From: Bacillus solimangrovi
GTDB lineage: Bacteria; Bacillota; Bacilli; Bacillales; Bacillaceae_N
Reading direction: 5' to 3'
Assembly: GCF_001742425.1 (NCBI RefSeq)
Contig: NZ_MJEH01000044.1
Span: 62,001 to 126,000 of the forward strand
DNA length: 64,000 nt
Of the stretch, positions 1-8,781 are shown in pieces. Each line of letters starts with the position of its first letter. Within the stretch, counting starts at the first letter, position 1. The notes below the pieces were generated by a model, which saw only the letters and a program-made list of their open reading frames with translations, was not told the DNA's origin and did not search any database. Made by a program: the position numbers and the translations under genes.

Positions 1-42
1 AGCGTTAGGAACGGATTGAAACAATTACCACGTTGTAAATGT

Positions 43-72
43 GTATGGTTTCACCTCTTTAGTCACATTCTA
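43..72 (+). promoter_or_regulatory. Sigma-G-type promoter of the spore protein gene
   Basis: GTATG at 43-47 and CATTCTA at 66-72 are separated by 18 bases. They fit the forespore sigma-G pattern (GHATR, about 18 bp, CATNHTA) and lie just upstream of a small acid-soluble spore protein gene, the classic sigma-G target. No gene is visible in the 42 bases before it. Confidence 0.75.
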
Positions 73-97
73 TGAACACAAAAGGAGGTGAAACAAC

Positions 98-301
98 ATG
101 GCACAAGGAAATTCAAATCAATTAGTAGTTCCTGGCGTACAGCAAGCAATTGACCAAATGAAATACGAAATCGCTCAAGAATTTGGTGTTCAACTTGGTC
201 CAGACTCAACTTCTCGTGCTAACGGATCGGTTGGTGGAGAAATTACAAAACGTCTCGTTCAAATGGCTGAACAGCAAATGGGCGGATATGGACAACAATA
301 A
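98..301 (+). CDS. sspA: Alpha/beta-type small acid-soluble spore protein
   Basis: This 67-residue protein belongs to the alpha/beta SASP family, which coats DNA in dormant spores and shifts it to an A-like form that resists UV. The family signature is seen in the segment [21 protein letters not shown], which contains the germination-protease site region, and in [18 protein letters not shown] near the C-terminus. The ATG follows an almost perfect Shine-Dalgarno, AAAGGAGGTGA. The gene is monocistronic, with a sigma-G-type promoter at 43-72 and a hairpin at 329-353. Position next to ytcI matches sspA of B. subtilis; another alpha/beta paralogue name is possible. Confidence 0.93.
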   Translation: MAQGNSNQLVVPGVQQAIDQMKYEIAQEFGVQLGPDSTSRANGSVGGEITKRLVQMAEQQMGGYGQQ

Positions 302-328
302 ATATGACAACTATATATTGATGGATAT

Positions 329-353
329 GCCCTCTCAGTGAATCTGAGGGGGC
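329..353 (+). terminator. Terminator after the spore protein gene
   Basis: GCCCTCTCAG at 329-338 pairs with CTGAGGGGGC at 344-353 around a 5-base loop, with one G-U pair. A short T-rich stretch follows. Confidence 0.7.
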
Positions 354-417
354 TATTTACATGTGAATATTGTGAACATAACATTTAAAGGAATTATACT
401 TGTATTAAAAAGAATAT

Positions 418-445
418 TTGAAAAATTTACATTCTTTTGTATAAT
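418..445 (+). promoter_or_regulatory. Sigma-A promoter upstream of ytcI
   Basis: TTGAAA (418-423) and TATAAT (440-445) are spaced by 16 bases. It is the only strong candidate in the gap before ytcI. Confidence 0.55.
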
Positions 446-544
446 TAAAATAGATATGCTCCACGAAGCGGCTTTGCACCTTAAAAATGAGCGGTTGTTC
501 AATTGAGGATAAGCAGTAAATATATTTATTAGGGGGAGAAATAA

Positions 545-2125
545 ATGGACAGGGAGAATTTGATTGCACCAGAAAAGTACAACTTAATTGAAGAAGTAGA
601 ACGTTTTGCAAATGATGAAAGTAAAAAAGCAATCGTATGGGAAAACGAGACTGGAGATAAAGCTGAAATTACATATGTTGAATTAATGAAAAAAGCAAAT
701 AAAATTGGAAACGCTTTATTAAGTAATGGGTTAAAAAAAGGGGATAAAGCGGTTATTGTACTACCGCGTTTAGTTGAAGCATATGCTGTATATCTTGGAT
801 GTATTAAGGCAGGTATAGTTGTAAGTCCAGGTTCAGAAATGTTACGTGCAAAAGATTTGCGCTATCGAATCAATCACGGTGAGATTAAGGGAGTAATTTG
901 TTATAAGCCGTTTGTAGGTGAATTTAATGAACTAAGTGATATGGAATTAAATCACAAGTTCATTATCGGTGGAGATAGCGATGGATGGCACAATTTAGAT
1001 TTGTTGATGGAAAATGAAAGTGATCATCTGGACAAGGCAGACACAAACCGCGATGATATGGCATTTTTATCATATACTTCAGGTACGACAGGGAATCCAA
1101 AAGGTGTTGTGCATACACATGGTTGGGCATTTGCACACTTGCGTACAGCCGCAAAAGGTTGGTTGAATATTGATGAAGGTGATAAGGTTTGGGCGACAGC
1201 TGCTCCTGGGTGGCAGAAGTGGATTTGGAGTCCGTTCGTATCTGTTTTAGGTTCAGGAGCAACTGGTTTTGTATACAATGGTAAATTTGATGCGAATAAA
1301 TATTTACAACTTCTTCAGGATAATGAAGTGAATGTGTTATGTTGTACACCTACGGAATATCGTGTTATGGCGAAGGCTGATAATCTGTCCAGTTATAGAC
1401 TTAAAAAACTTAAGAGTGCTGTTTCTGCAGGGGAGCCATTGAATAGAGAAGTGATTGATACGTTCCGTAAATATTTTAACGTAACAGTACGTGATGGGTA
1501 TGGACAGACTGAGAATACATTACTAGTCGGTATTTTAGAGGGTATGGAAGTAAAATCAGGATCAATGGGTAAACCAACTCCAGGTAATCAAGTTGACATT
1601 ATTGATGAAAGTGGGAATCCAGTGGGAGTGGGGGAAGTAGGTGACATTGCTGTTCACAAAAATACCCCTGCTTTGTTCAAGCATTATTATAAAGATCCAG
1701 AACGTACAGCAATGCAATATCGTGGCGATTATTACATCACTGGGGATAAAGCGAGTAAGGATGAAGATGGTTATTTCTGGTTTGAAGGTCGAGGCGATGA
1801 TATTATTATTAGCTCTGGTTATACAATAGGACCGTTTGAAGTAGAAGATGCGCTCGTAAAACATCCTGATGTTAAAGAATGTGCAGTCGTAGGTAGCCCT
1901 GATGAGGTTAGGGGAACAGTCGTTAAAGCTTTTATCGTATTAAGGGATGGCATTGAACCAACTTCTGAAGGCTATGTCCAACAATTACAAGACCATGTAA
2001 AAGAATTAACAGCACCATATAAATATCCAAGAAAAATTGAATTTTTAGATGAGTTACCTAAAACAACATCTGGAAAAATTCGTAGAGTGGAGCTTCGTCA
2101 ACGTGAACTAGCAAAACAAGCATAA
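545..2125 (+). CDS. ytcI: AMP-forming acyl-CoA synthetase (YtcI/MbcS type)
   Basis: This 526-residue enzyme of the ANL superfamily should activate a carboxylic acid through an acyl-adenylate to its CoA thioester. The P-loop motif YTSGTTGNPKGVVHTH lies at about residues 177-192, the DGYGQTE motif near residue 320, and the C-terminal catalytic lysine in TTSGKIRR near residue 510. Overall it resembles acetyl-CoA synthetase-like enzymes of the medium or branched short-chain type. Family and position match B. subtilis YtcI, for which short branched-chain acid activation has been proposed. The ATG follows AGGGGGAGA. It is flanked by its own promoter and terminator, so it is probably monocistronic. 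The substrate cannot be read from the sequence. Confidence 0.85.
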   Translation: MDRENLIAPEKYNLIEEVERFANDESKKAIVWENETGDKAEITYVELMKKANKIGNALLSNGLKKGDKAVIVLPRLVEAYAVYLGCIKAGIVVSPGSEMLRAKDLRYRINHGEIKGVICYKPFVGEFNELSDMELNHKFIIGGDSDGWHNLDLLMENESDHLDKADTNRDDMAFLSYTSGTTGNPKGVVHTHGWAFAHLRTAAKGWLNIDEGDKVWATAAPGWQKWIWSPFVSVLGSGATGFVYNGKFDANKYLQLLQDNEVNVLCCTPTEYRVMAKADNLSSYRLKKLKSAVSAGEPLNREVIDTFRKYFNVTVRDGYGQTENTLLVGILEGMEVKSGSMGKPTPGNQVDIIDESGNPVGVGEVGDIAVHKNTPALFKHYYKDPERTAMQYRGDYYITGDKASKDEDGYFWFEGRGDDIIISSGYTIGPFEVEDALVKHPDVKECAVVGSPDEVRGTVVKAFIVLRDGIEPTSEGYVQQLQDHVKELTAPYKYPRKIEFLDELPKTTSGKIRRVELRQRELAKQA

Positions 2126-2131
2126 AGTGAG

Positions 2132-2167
2132 AAAGTCCTTGAAGCAAATTTTGCTCAAGGGCTTTTT
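2132..2167 (+). terminator. Terminator after ytcI
   Basis: AAAGTCCTTGA and TCAAGGGCTTT form a stem over a loop that can itself pair, followed by a T run. Confidence 0.8.
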
Positions 2168-2350
2168 ATAATTGAAATTTGATAACTTGTTTTGTGCGCT
2201 TCTCATGAAGTTGAGTTTATTATACAAGTGATGCATGATTAAATAAATAATAGACTTATTTTGAACAAAATATTAAGTTGTGATACGGTTGAGCTACTTA
2301 AATTAGAGTTTATATGCTGTTCTATATAAATAAAAACTAGGAGAGATAAA

Positions 2351-3967
2351 ATGGGGACATTATGGCATAATGGAACAATTTATACAATGCGTAATGAAGG
2401 AGAAATAGTAGAAGCTATTTATGTAGATGGCGGAGTAATAAAAGCTATTGGTACTGTCTCTGAGTTAGAAAAAAGATTCGAAAATGATTATATACAAAAA
2501 GTTGATTTGAACAATCATGTGCTTTATCCAGGGTTTGTTGATAGTCACATGCATTTGATTGGGCATGGTGAGAAGCTATTAAGATTAGATTTATCAGAAT
2601 ATCGAACTTCACAGAAAATGAAAAAAGCGATAATGGAGAAGGTGTCCCATGCTAAAGAAGGAGAATGGATAATTGGAGAGGGATGGAATGAAAATTCTCT
2701 TCCAGACCGAAAAATTTTTCATCGTACAGAGTTGGATGAAATAGCACCAAATAACCCGATGATCTTAAAGAGAGTGTGTAGGCATGCTCTAATAGCTAAT
2801 TCAAGGGCATTAGAGATTGCAGGTATAACGAGAGAAACAGCTGATCCAAATGGTGGAGCAATTGTTAGAGATGAGTTAGGTGAAGCAACAGGGTATCTGT
2901 TGGATCAAGCGCAAGAACTTGTTAAAAATGTGATACCACCGATAAGTATCCAGGAATTAAAACGTGCTTTAACCGTGTCAGTTAAGGATTTGCATAGGTT
3001 AGGATTAACTGGTGGACACACTGAGGACTTAAGCTATTATGGAGGATTTCGTAGAACTGCACAAAGCTTTATTGACGTTATAGATGGGGAAAATATTAAA
3101 TTTAGAGCACATTTACTCGTGCACCATAGTGTAGTTGATGATTATCGAGCAGCTAATGATATTCGTAGTATGCAAAATGAATTCATTGAGTTTGGGGCAA
3201 TGAAGATTTTCTCAGATGGAGCGTTGGGAGGTCGTACAGCTTTATTAAGTGAACCATATAGTGATGCACCTGAAACGTCTGGCCTTTCAATTCATTCCGT
3301 AGAAGCGTTGCATGAATTGTTCAAACAAGCTCGTCAGTATAAGATGAATGTTGCTGTTCATGCAATTGGTGATCTTGCTGCACAATATACGATTGAAGCA
3401 ATGGAAAAGTTTCCTCCAGTAGCTGGTGGACGAGATCGTCTTATACACGGACAAATTATGAGAAAAGATCTAATTGATAGAGTGAAGTTACTTCCTGTCA
3501 TATTTGATATTCAACCAACGTTCACCTCATCTGATTTTCCATGGGTTGTAGAAAGGTTAGGTAAAGAGAGAATGACTTACTCATACGCGTGGAAGACATT
3601 ACTTAAGGAGGGCATTCACTGTGCTGGGGGTTCGGACGCTCCTATTGAAGAGGTTAACCCATTATTAGGTATTTTTGCAGCAGTCACTCGTGCTCATCCT
3701 GAAAGACCAGAGCTTACTTATGGTCAAGAACAATGTTTAACGATGTTTGAGGCGATTCAACTGTTTACAGCTGGAAGTGCTTATGCAATTGGTTTAGAAG
3801 AACAACGAGGCAAAATTGAAGTAGGCTTTGATGCTGATTTTACTGTGTTGAATAAAGATTTATTTCAGATTAAACATGAAGAAATTCTTGAAACAAAAGT
3901 TGAGCTAACAGTTGTTGATGGGACAATAATGTATCGTCGCGAAGAGTTATCTAACAAAGTTACCTAA
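2351..3967 (+). CDS. ytcJ: YtcJ-family metal-dependent amidohydrolase
   Basis: This 538-residue protein has the YtcJ/amidohydrolase-3 layout. The N-terminal composite domain (LWHNGTIYTM) is followed by the metal-binding HMH motif in FVDSHMHLIGHG at about residues 64-75. Further features are DGALGGRTALL near residue 290, a conserved histidine in VAVHAIGD near residue 338, and the late metal aspartate in AGGSDAPIEEVNP near residue 428. Such enzymes hydrolyse C-N bonds in cyclic amides or related compounds; the true substrate of YtcJ is not established. It lies directly downstream of ytcI, as in B. subtilis, but with a terminator between them. It converges on nadK2. Confidence 0.85.
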   Translation: MGTLWHNGTIYTMRNEGEIVEAIYVDGGVIKAIGTVSELEKRFENDYIQKVDLNNHVLYPGFVDSHMHLIGHGEKLLRLDLSEYRTSQKMKKAIMEKVSHAKEGEWIIGEGWNENSLPDRKIFHRTELDEIAPNNPMILKRVCRHALIANSRALEIAGITRETADPNGGAIVRDELGEATGYLLDQAQELVKNVIPPISIQELKRALTVSVKDLHRLGLTGGHTEDLSYYGGFRRTAQSFIDVIDGENIKFRAHLLVHHSVVDDYRAANDIRSMQNEFIEFGAMKIFSDGALGGRTALLSEPYSDAPETSGLSIHSVEALHELFKQARQYKMNVAVHAIGDLAAQYTIEAMEKFPPVAGGRDRLIHGQIMRKDLIDRVKLLPVIFDIQPTFTSSDFPWVVERLGKERMTYSYAWKTLLKEGIHCAGGSDAPIEEVNPLLGIFAAVTRAHPERPELTYGQEQCLTMFEAIQLFTAGSAYAIGLEEQRGKIEVGFDADFTVLNKDLFQIKHEEILETKVELTVVDGTIMYRREELSNKVT

Positions 3968-3989
3968 CTCAGCTATTGATGTTATGGAA

Positions 3990-4020
3990 ACACCGTACTG
4001 TCTGTTTAGACGTACGGTGT
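3990..4020. terminator. Hairpin between convergent ytcJ and nadK2
   Basis: ACACCGTAC (3990-3998) pairs perfectly with GTACGGTGT (4012-4020), with extra inner pairing. T tails are weak on both sides, so terminator function is inferred mainly from its position between convergent genes. Confidence 0.55.
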
Positions 4021-4040
4021 TCGTAGTTATGAATCTCCCT

Positions 4041-4838
4041 CTATAAGAATGTACGCTGCACTTTATGCCAAAACGAATTATCCTTAAGTTTAATCGTTTT
4101 AATAATCGTATCATTTAATTCAATATCTATACGTTTAACGTTTTGAATACTTAGCGCTTCATTGTCTAAACCGATAACAGGATAATCATTGCCATCTTGA
4201 AGGATTTCTAATGTTAACTTGCGTTTTCCACTTAAAATAAATGAAGACCCAAGTGTTCGATAGCGATTATTATTTAATGAAGCAAGTTCGCTTACTTGAA
4301 TACTTGGTAGCATCGGATCAACAACTGAACCATTTACTGATTTATTATATGCTGTACTTCCAGTAGGTGTAGATACAATTAATCCATCACCTCTAAAGGT
4401 TTCAAAGTGTAAATCATCGATATGAACCTCAAGTACAAACGTTTTAATAATGGAAGAGCGGACACTTAGTTCATTTAAACAATGGAATGAAGTTTCATTA
4501 TCAATTGTAACGTTGATAGTAGGATATCGACGAATTTCGAATTGCTCATTCTTCATTGTTTCAATTAATTTATCTGTATCACTAATATCAAAATCACAAT
4601 AAAAGTAATTTTTGTTATTGACAGAAATTCCTGCATATAAACAGTCTTGTCTGAATCCAGTCTTTCTTACTGCTTGTAAAAATGTATTATCACCACCAAT
4701 GCTTGCGATAATATTTGCATCTGTTGATTTTTCAACAACTATAAAATCTTGTTCTGTCGCTAACTTTTTAAGTACATCTACTTTGCTATTATATTTATGT
4801 TTTTCATAATAAAAGAATATATTCTTACGATCTGGCAT
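4041..4838 (-). CDS. nadK2: NAD kinase 2 (PpnK/NadK family)
   Basis: This 265-residue protein should phosphorylate NAD to NADP. Family motifs are the glycine-rich GGD loop in IASIGGDNTFLQA (about residues 46-58) and the strongly conserved GDGLIVSTPTGSTAYNKS (about residues 149-166). The C-terminal LDNEAL and KDNSFWHKVQRTFL segments match the second NadK paralogue of Bacillus (YtdI). The first motif reads GGDN rather than the usual GGDG, see findings. The ATG follows TAAGGAGGA. It is the lone gene on the minus strand here, between ytcJ and sppA, as in B. subtilis. Confidence 0.9.
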   Translation of the reverse strand: MPDRKNIFFYYEKHKYNSKVDVLKKLATEQDFIVVEKSTDANIIASIGGDNTFLQAVRKTGFRQDCLYAGISVNNKNYFYCDFDISDTDKLIETMKNEQFEIRRYPTINVTIDNETSFHCLNELSVRSSIIKTFVLEVHIDDLHFETFRGDGLIVSTPTGSTAYNKSVNGSVVDPMLPSIQVSELASLNNNRYRTLGSSFILSGKRKLTLEILQDGNDYPVIGLDNEALSIQNVKRIDIELNDTIIKTIKLKDNSFWHKVQRTFL

Positions 4839-5021
4839 GAAAATCCTCCTTAAGTTGTAAGCTACAATAACATTAGAATTATTGACATTAGTGTATCAAA
4901 ATTTGCGTAGAAAATCTGTAATCGCTTCAAAAACGTAAAGAATTGTTTTTTTATCTCTATATATGAAACAACTTTGTCCCTTATATCGTAGTAATATTGG
5001 AATTGAAAGGAGTTGTTAAAA

Positions 5022-6029
5022 GTGAGTAAAAAAAGGTGGTTGGCTTTAGGTGCAGCAATTATCTTGTTTTTAATGTCTACTGTTGCAGGAGTGTTTACTT
5101 CTCAAACAACAGATCAAATTAGGGGATTAGATAATAATTTATTTACATCAGAAGAAACGAATTTCTCAGAGAAGATTATTAAAAATGGAACTAATTTAGG
5201 TAAAATTGTCGTATTAGATGTAAATGGAGCGATAGTAGATTCAGGTGATGTTGAATCGATGTTCACCTCACCTCAGTATAACCATCGTCAATTTCTGAAA
5301 ATGATTGAAAAAGCAGGTGAGGATGATTCGGTTAAAGGGGTTATCCTTCGGGTTAATTCACCAGGTGGAGGTGTTGCAGAAAGCGCAGAAATTCATCATA
5401 AGCTGACAACGTTTAAGGAGGAGCATAATAAGCCACTTTACGTATCAATGGGTTCAATTGCAGCATCTGGTGGATACTATATCGCGACTCCAGCTGATAA
5501 AATTTTTGCTAGTGCAGAAACGTTAACAGGTTCTTTAGGCGTAATTATGCAAGGGATGAACTATAGTGAATTAGCTGAAAAACTAGGTGTTGAAATTCAG
5601 ACGGTTAAGAGTGGTCAATATAAAGATCTTTTATCACCATATCGTGAAATGAGTGAGCAAGAGAGAGAAATTTTACAATCAATGGTTAATAATTCGTATC
5701 AAGGTTTTGTTAATGTCATTGCAGAAGGAAGAGATCTGACCAAACAGGAAGTTAGAGAAATTGCTGATGGTCGAATTTATGATGGTAGACAAGCGTTAGA
5801 GCTTAACTTAATTGATCAGTACGGTTATTTTGATGACGTTGTTGATGCTATGAAAAATGACGAAGAGCTTGGTGATGTTAAAGTAGTACAATATACTGAT
5901 GACTTTAGTTTTGGGTCTCTTTTTTCTGTTTCAGCTAATAAAATAATACGACAAAATACTGATCTTGAACTATTACAGTTGTTTACTCAACCGAATGCTC
6001 CTCGATTGATGTATTTGTATACTAAATAA
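5022..6029 (+). CDS. sppA: Signal peptide peptidase SppA
   Basis: This is a 335-residue membrane-anchored serine protease that degrades cleaved signal peptides. One N-terminal membrane segment lies at about residues 4-25. The Ser/Lys dyad is visible: Ser149 in AASGGYY and Lys201 in KSGQYKDLLSPYR, close to the Ser147/Lys199 pair known for B. subtilis SppA. The GTG at 5022 is chosen because AAAGGAG at 5006-5012 then has ideal spacing. The in-frame TTG at 5013 directly abuts that Shine-Dalgarno. The next gene, yteJ, follows after 13 bases and is probably co-transcribed. Confidence 0.92.
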   Translation: MSKKRWLALGAAIILFLMSTVAGVFTSQTTDQIRGLDNNLFTSEETNFSEKIIKNGTNLGKIVVLDVNGAIVDSGDVESMFTSPQYNHRQFLKMIEKAGEDDSVKGVILRVNSPGGGVAESAEIHHKLTTFKEEHNKPLYVSMGSIAASGGYYIATPADKIFASAETLTGSLGVIMQGMNYSELAEKLGVEIQTVKSGQYKDLLSPYREMSEQEREILQSMVNNSYQGFVNVIAEGRDLTKQEVREIADGRIYDGRQALELNLIDQYGYFDDVVDAMKNDEELGDVKVVQYTDDFSFGSLFSVSANKIIRQNTDLELLQLFTQPNAPRLMYLYTK

Positions 6030-6042
6030 AGGGGGATTTGAA

Positions 6043-6531
6043 ATGGATATAACTATGGATGAAATGAATGAACAGCAAGCCCCTGTGACTGAAGATCTAA
6101 AGAACATGAGAAATATTTGGTATGCTGGTTTTTGGATTAGATTATTGGCGTATGGAATAGATTTAATTGTGATTAGTAGTATACATCGTTTAATAGTTTA
6201 TCCGATTTTTAAGTTAGGTGGATGGTCTGTTGAGGAAGTTAGTGATTTTTCTGTTATTGCAATTGTAACAGCGATAGTTGGTTATACTTATCTTGTTTTG
6301 ATGACAAAATGGTACCAACAAACGCTTGGAAAAATGATAGTTGGTTTAAAAGTTATTGATAAAGATGGTAATTCACCTTCATGGTTGACCGTTATTTTCC
6401 GAGAAGTCGTTGGTAAATTTATTTCAAAGACGGTCTGGTTTATTGGATTTATATGGATTGCTTTTTCAGGAAAAAAACAAGGCTGGCATGATAAGATCGC
6501 AGATACATTCGTAATTCATGAGAGAAAGTAA
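6043..6531 (+). CDS. yteJ: RDD family membrane protein YteJ
   Basis: This 162-residue protein has an RDD domain. The signature is seen in AGFWIRLLAYGIDLIVI (about residues 29-45) and in the later conserved GKMIVGLKVIDKDG and FREVVGKF segments. About three membrane helices are predicted, at residues 34-60, 77-96 and 128-146. It follows sppA with a strong ribosome site (AAAGGGGGA), so the two probably form one operon. In B. subtilis SppA and YteJ have been linked to lantibiotic resistance, a role that could hold here. The biochemical function of RDD proteins is generally unclear. Confidence 0.85.
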   Translation: MDITMDEMNEQQAPVTEDLKNMRNIWYAGFWIRLLAYGIDLIVISSIHRLIVYPIFKLGGWSVEEVSDFSVIAIVTAIVGYTYLVLMTKWYQQTLGKMIVGLKVIDKDGNSPSWLTVIFREVVGKFISKTVWFIGFIWIAFSGKKQGWHDKIADTFVIHERK

Positions 6532-6651
6532 AAAGATGAAGTGGGTTGGAGAATTAACAGGGGAAAATTATAGGATGAGTACATTCTGATTTCAAATTCC
6601 TACTATGAAGAATATGCTATGTATGCGTACATTTAGTTGAATAATTTCCGG

Positions 6652-6688
6652 AATAAACCTATCAATATTAGCAGATAGGTTTATTTTT
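6652..6688 (+). terminator. Terminator after sppA-yteJ
   Basis: AATAAACCTATC (6652-6663) pairs perfectly over 12 bp with GATAGGTTTATT (6674-6685), followed by T residues. Confidence 0.85.
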
Positions 6689-6728
6689 CATTGTTGGGGA
6701 AATGATGGATGAAGAAGGGGTGTGCATA

Positions 6729-7439
6729 ATGTGGTGGGCATGGACAGCACTTATAATCTGCATTCTTATAATCATTTTCCTTTGTACAAAGATTACAATT
6801 ACGTTGTATTTGTTACATGCACAAGACGATGATTTCATAAGGATCACGGTTAAAGCTTTAAAGGTTATTTCCTATACAAACGAAATACCATTAATGAAGG
6901 CAGATAATAATTCTCCATCATTAATAATTGAAAAGGAACGAAAGGTAGGAAATGAAGCTGAAACGACTGATGAGACAGAACGAAAAATTACGTTAGAAGA
7001 TATTAAAATGGAAATAGAGAAAATAAGAGATTTTCTTCAACGGATTACAAATTTACATACAATAATAAAACGGTTCTTTTCACGAGTGTCAATTATTAAG
7101 TTTGAATGGAATTCTGCTTTTGGTTCTGGAGATGCAGCAAGTACAGGCTTTTTTTTAGGTGGATTATGGTCGTTAAAAGGGTTCATAGTTGGTTGTTTAG
7201 GTGAATTTACAAAACTAGAGGTAAAACCAATATTACAAATTACACCACATTTTCAAGAAAATTTCTCAAGAACCGAATTAACATGTATCATTTCATTTCG
7301 TGTGTGGCATGCTATAGGCGCAGCTATTCGTATCATGAAAAATTGGAAAAGTTCGGTTAGAGGAGGAGAGCAACATGTCAGAGCATCCGATTCAAGGTTT
7401 AATGACTACGGCAATGGAAAACTTGAAAGAAATGATTGA
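6729..7439 (+). CDS. ytfI: DUF2953-type membrane-anchored protein YtfI
   Basis: This 236-residue protein has one N-terminal membrane segment (about residues 2-24), a charged middle part with a likely coiled coil, and a C-terminal region typical of the YtfI/DUF2953 family, recognised partly from its position before gerW. The ATG at 6729 is preferred over the in-frame ATG at 6702 because GAAGGGGTG at about 6714-6722 is well spaced to it. The 3' end overlaps gerW by 65 bases in another frame, which argues for translational coupling. Function is unknown; sporulation involvement is inferred from its partner. Confidence 0.75.
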   Translation: MWWAWTALIICILIIIFLCTKITITLYLLHAQDDDFIRITVKALKVISYTNEIPLMKADNNSPSLIIEKERKVGNEAETTDETERKITLEDIKMEIEKIRDFLQRITNLHTIIKRFFSRVSIIKFEWNSAFGSGDAASTGFFLGGLWSLKGFIVGCLGEFTKLEVKPILQITPHFQENFSRTELTCIISFRVWHAIGAAIRIMKNWKSSVRGGEQHVRASDSRFNDYGNGKLERND

Positions 7440-7836
7440 TGTTAATACAATTATTGGTGATCCAGTTGAAACTCCTGATGGTAGTGTCATTTTGAGTGTT
7501 TCTAAAGTAGGCTTTGGTTTTGCAGCAGGTGGAAGTGAATTTAAAGGAGAAAGTCATAGTCAGTATAGTTCCGGATCCTCTCACCCATTTGGTGGAGGAA
7601 GTGGTGGAGGAGTATCAATTACACCAATTGCTTTCCTTATTGTCTCAAAGTCAGGAGTTAAGATGGTACCTCTAAATGATACTGCGCATTTATATGATAA
7701 AATAATTGATCTGGCACCGCAAGTGGTCGAGAAAATCCAAAGTATGCTAAATGGTAACAAAGATAAACAGCAAAATGAACAACAAAAAACAGAGGTTAAG
7801 CAACCAAAAGATGATCAAAATGAGCCGCCAATTTAA
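7375..7836 (+). CDS. gerW: GerW-family sporulation protein (YtfJ)
   Basis: This 153-residue protein matches the YtfJ/GerW family. The N-terminal PIQGLMTTAMENLKEMIDVN is followed by a beta-rich core (DPVETPDGSVILSVSKVGFGFAAGGSEF), a Gly/Ser-rich loop with GGGSGGGVSITPIAFL, and a Gln/Lys-rich tail. In B. subtilis it is a spore protein needed for normal germinant response. The ATG follows GAGGAGGAGAG inside the end of ytfI. A terminator begins within its last codons. Confidence 0.9.
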   Translation: MSEHPIQGLMTTAMENLKEMIDVNTIIGDPVETPDGSVILSVSKVGFGFAAGGSEFKGESHSQYSSGSSHPFGGGSGGGVSITPIAFLIVSKSGVKMVPLNDTAHLYDKIIDLAPQVVEKIQSMLNGNKDKQQNEQQKTEVKQPKDDQNEPPI

Positions 7837-7852
7837 AATCTTGGCGGTTTTA
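7825..7852 (+). terminator. Terminator after gerW
   Basis: CCGCCAA (7825-7831) pairs with TTGGCGG (7841-7847), followed by TTTTAT. The stem overlaps the end of gerW. Confidence 0.8.
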
Positions 7853-7976
7853 TCATGTGCCTACTAATGTTAACTATTCCAAAATGAAAATTACATTAGC
7901 AAGTAGTTGATGTAGTGCTTCTCGTGATTAAAAAAACGTTTTGACTTCAAATCAGAAAATGATTGAAACTGTTTGA

Positions 7977-8007
7977 TATAATAGAGAGAATAGTTGAAAT
8001 TCTCTCT
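7977..8007 (+). promoter_or_regulatory. Possible tpx promoter -10 with 5' stem-loop
   Basis: TATAAT at 7977-7982 is immediately followed by AGAGAGAAT (7983-7991) pairing with ATTCTCTCT (7999-8007). I see no convincing -35 element. If transcription starts here the mRNA would begin with a hairpin, which could stabilise it. Confidence 0.35.
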
Positions 8008-8129
8008 CGAATTATTTAATATTACTAATGTAATTGTAGTGGAAAATTGATCATGTTAATGTCAATTTATTAGTTAATGAGAATGTGAAAAACAAGGACG
8101 TAAGAAATTTTATTTAAGGGGGCAATAAA

Positions 8130-8630
8130 ATGGCAAATGTAACGTTTAAGGAAAACCCAGTAACTCTTCTTGGAAATGAAGTACAAGTAGGTGATCATGC
8201 ACCTGATTTTAAAGTGCTTGCAAATGATTTATCTGAGGTAACATTAACAGATTCAAAGGATAGTGTTCGTTTAATTAGTGTAATCCCTTCAATTGACACA
8301 GGTGTATGTGATGCACAAACAAGAAAATTCAATGAAGCTGCTGACCAGCTTGATAATGTAAAAGTATTAACAATTAGTGTTGACCTTCCATTTGCTCAAA
8401 AGCGTTGGTGCGGATCAAACGGGATTGAGAGTGTACAAACACTTTCTGATCACAGAGATCTGTCATTTGGAGAAGCATACGGTGTTGCAATTAAAGAACT
8501 TCGTCTTCTAGCTCGTGCTGTATTTGTTATTGATAGTAATGATAAGGTTACATATGTAGAGTACGTTAGTGAAGCAACGAATCATCCTGATTATGATAGT
8601 GCTCTTTCAGCAGCAAAAGCAGCTCAATAA
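8130..8630 (+). CDS. tpx: Thiol peroxidase Tpx
   Basis: This 166-residue atypical 2-Cys peroxiredoxin reduces hydroperoxides using thioredoxin. The peroxidatic cysteine is Cys60 in [14 protein letters not shown] and the resolving cysteine is Cys94 in KRWCGSNG, spaced as in the family. The C-terminal [15 protein letters not shown] is also typical. Length equals the usual 165-168 residues. The ATG follows AAGGGGGCA. A terminator follows directly, so the gene is monocistronic. Confidence 0.95.
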   Translation: MANVTFKENPVTLLGNEVQVGDHAPDFKVLANDLSEVTLTDSKDSVRLISVIPSIDTGVCDAQTRKFNEAADQLDNVKVLTISVDLPFAQKRWCGSNGIESVQTLSDHRDLSFGEAYGVAIKELRLLARAVFVIDSNDKVTYVEYVSEATNHPDYDSALSAAKAAQ

Positions 8631-8644
8631 TGTTTCTAGCTTCG

Positions 8645-8679
8645 AACCTTGGTGTTTCTACCGAGGTTCTAATTTTTTA
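8645..8679 (+). terminator. Terminator after tpx
   Basis: AACCTTGGT (8645-8653) pairs with ACCGAGGTT (8660-8668), with one G-U pair, followed by a T run. Confidence 0.8.
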
Positions 8680-8781
8680 TCACGAATCAACTGATGCTAT
8701 GACTCCGATTGTTGTAAGTTTCACTTTAGGTAGTTTTCTGATAAACTCTTCTAAGGAATGAGTGTGCAGGAGGAATTATTA

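Noticed and set aside
963-1349. 128-codon minus-strand frame inside ytcI
   Set aside because: Antisense to an intact acyl-CoA synthetase with all motifs, and no ribosome site.
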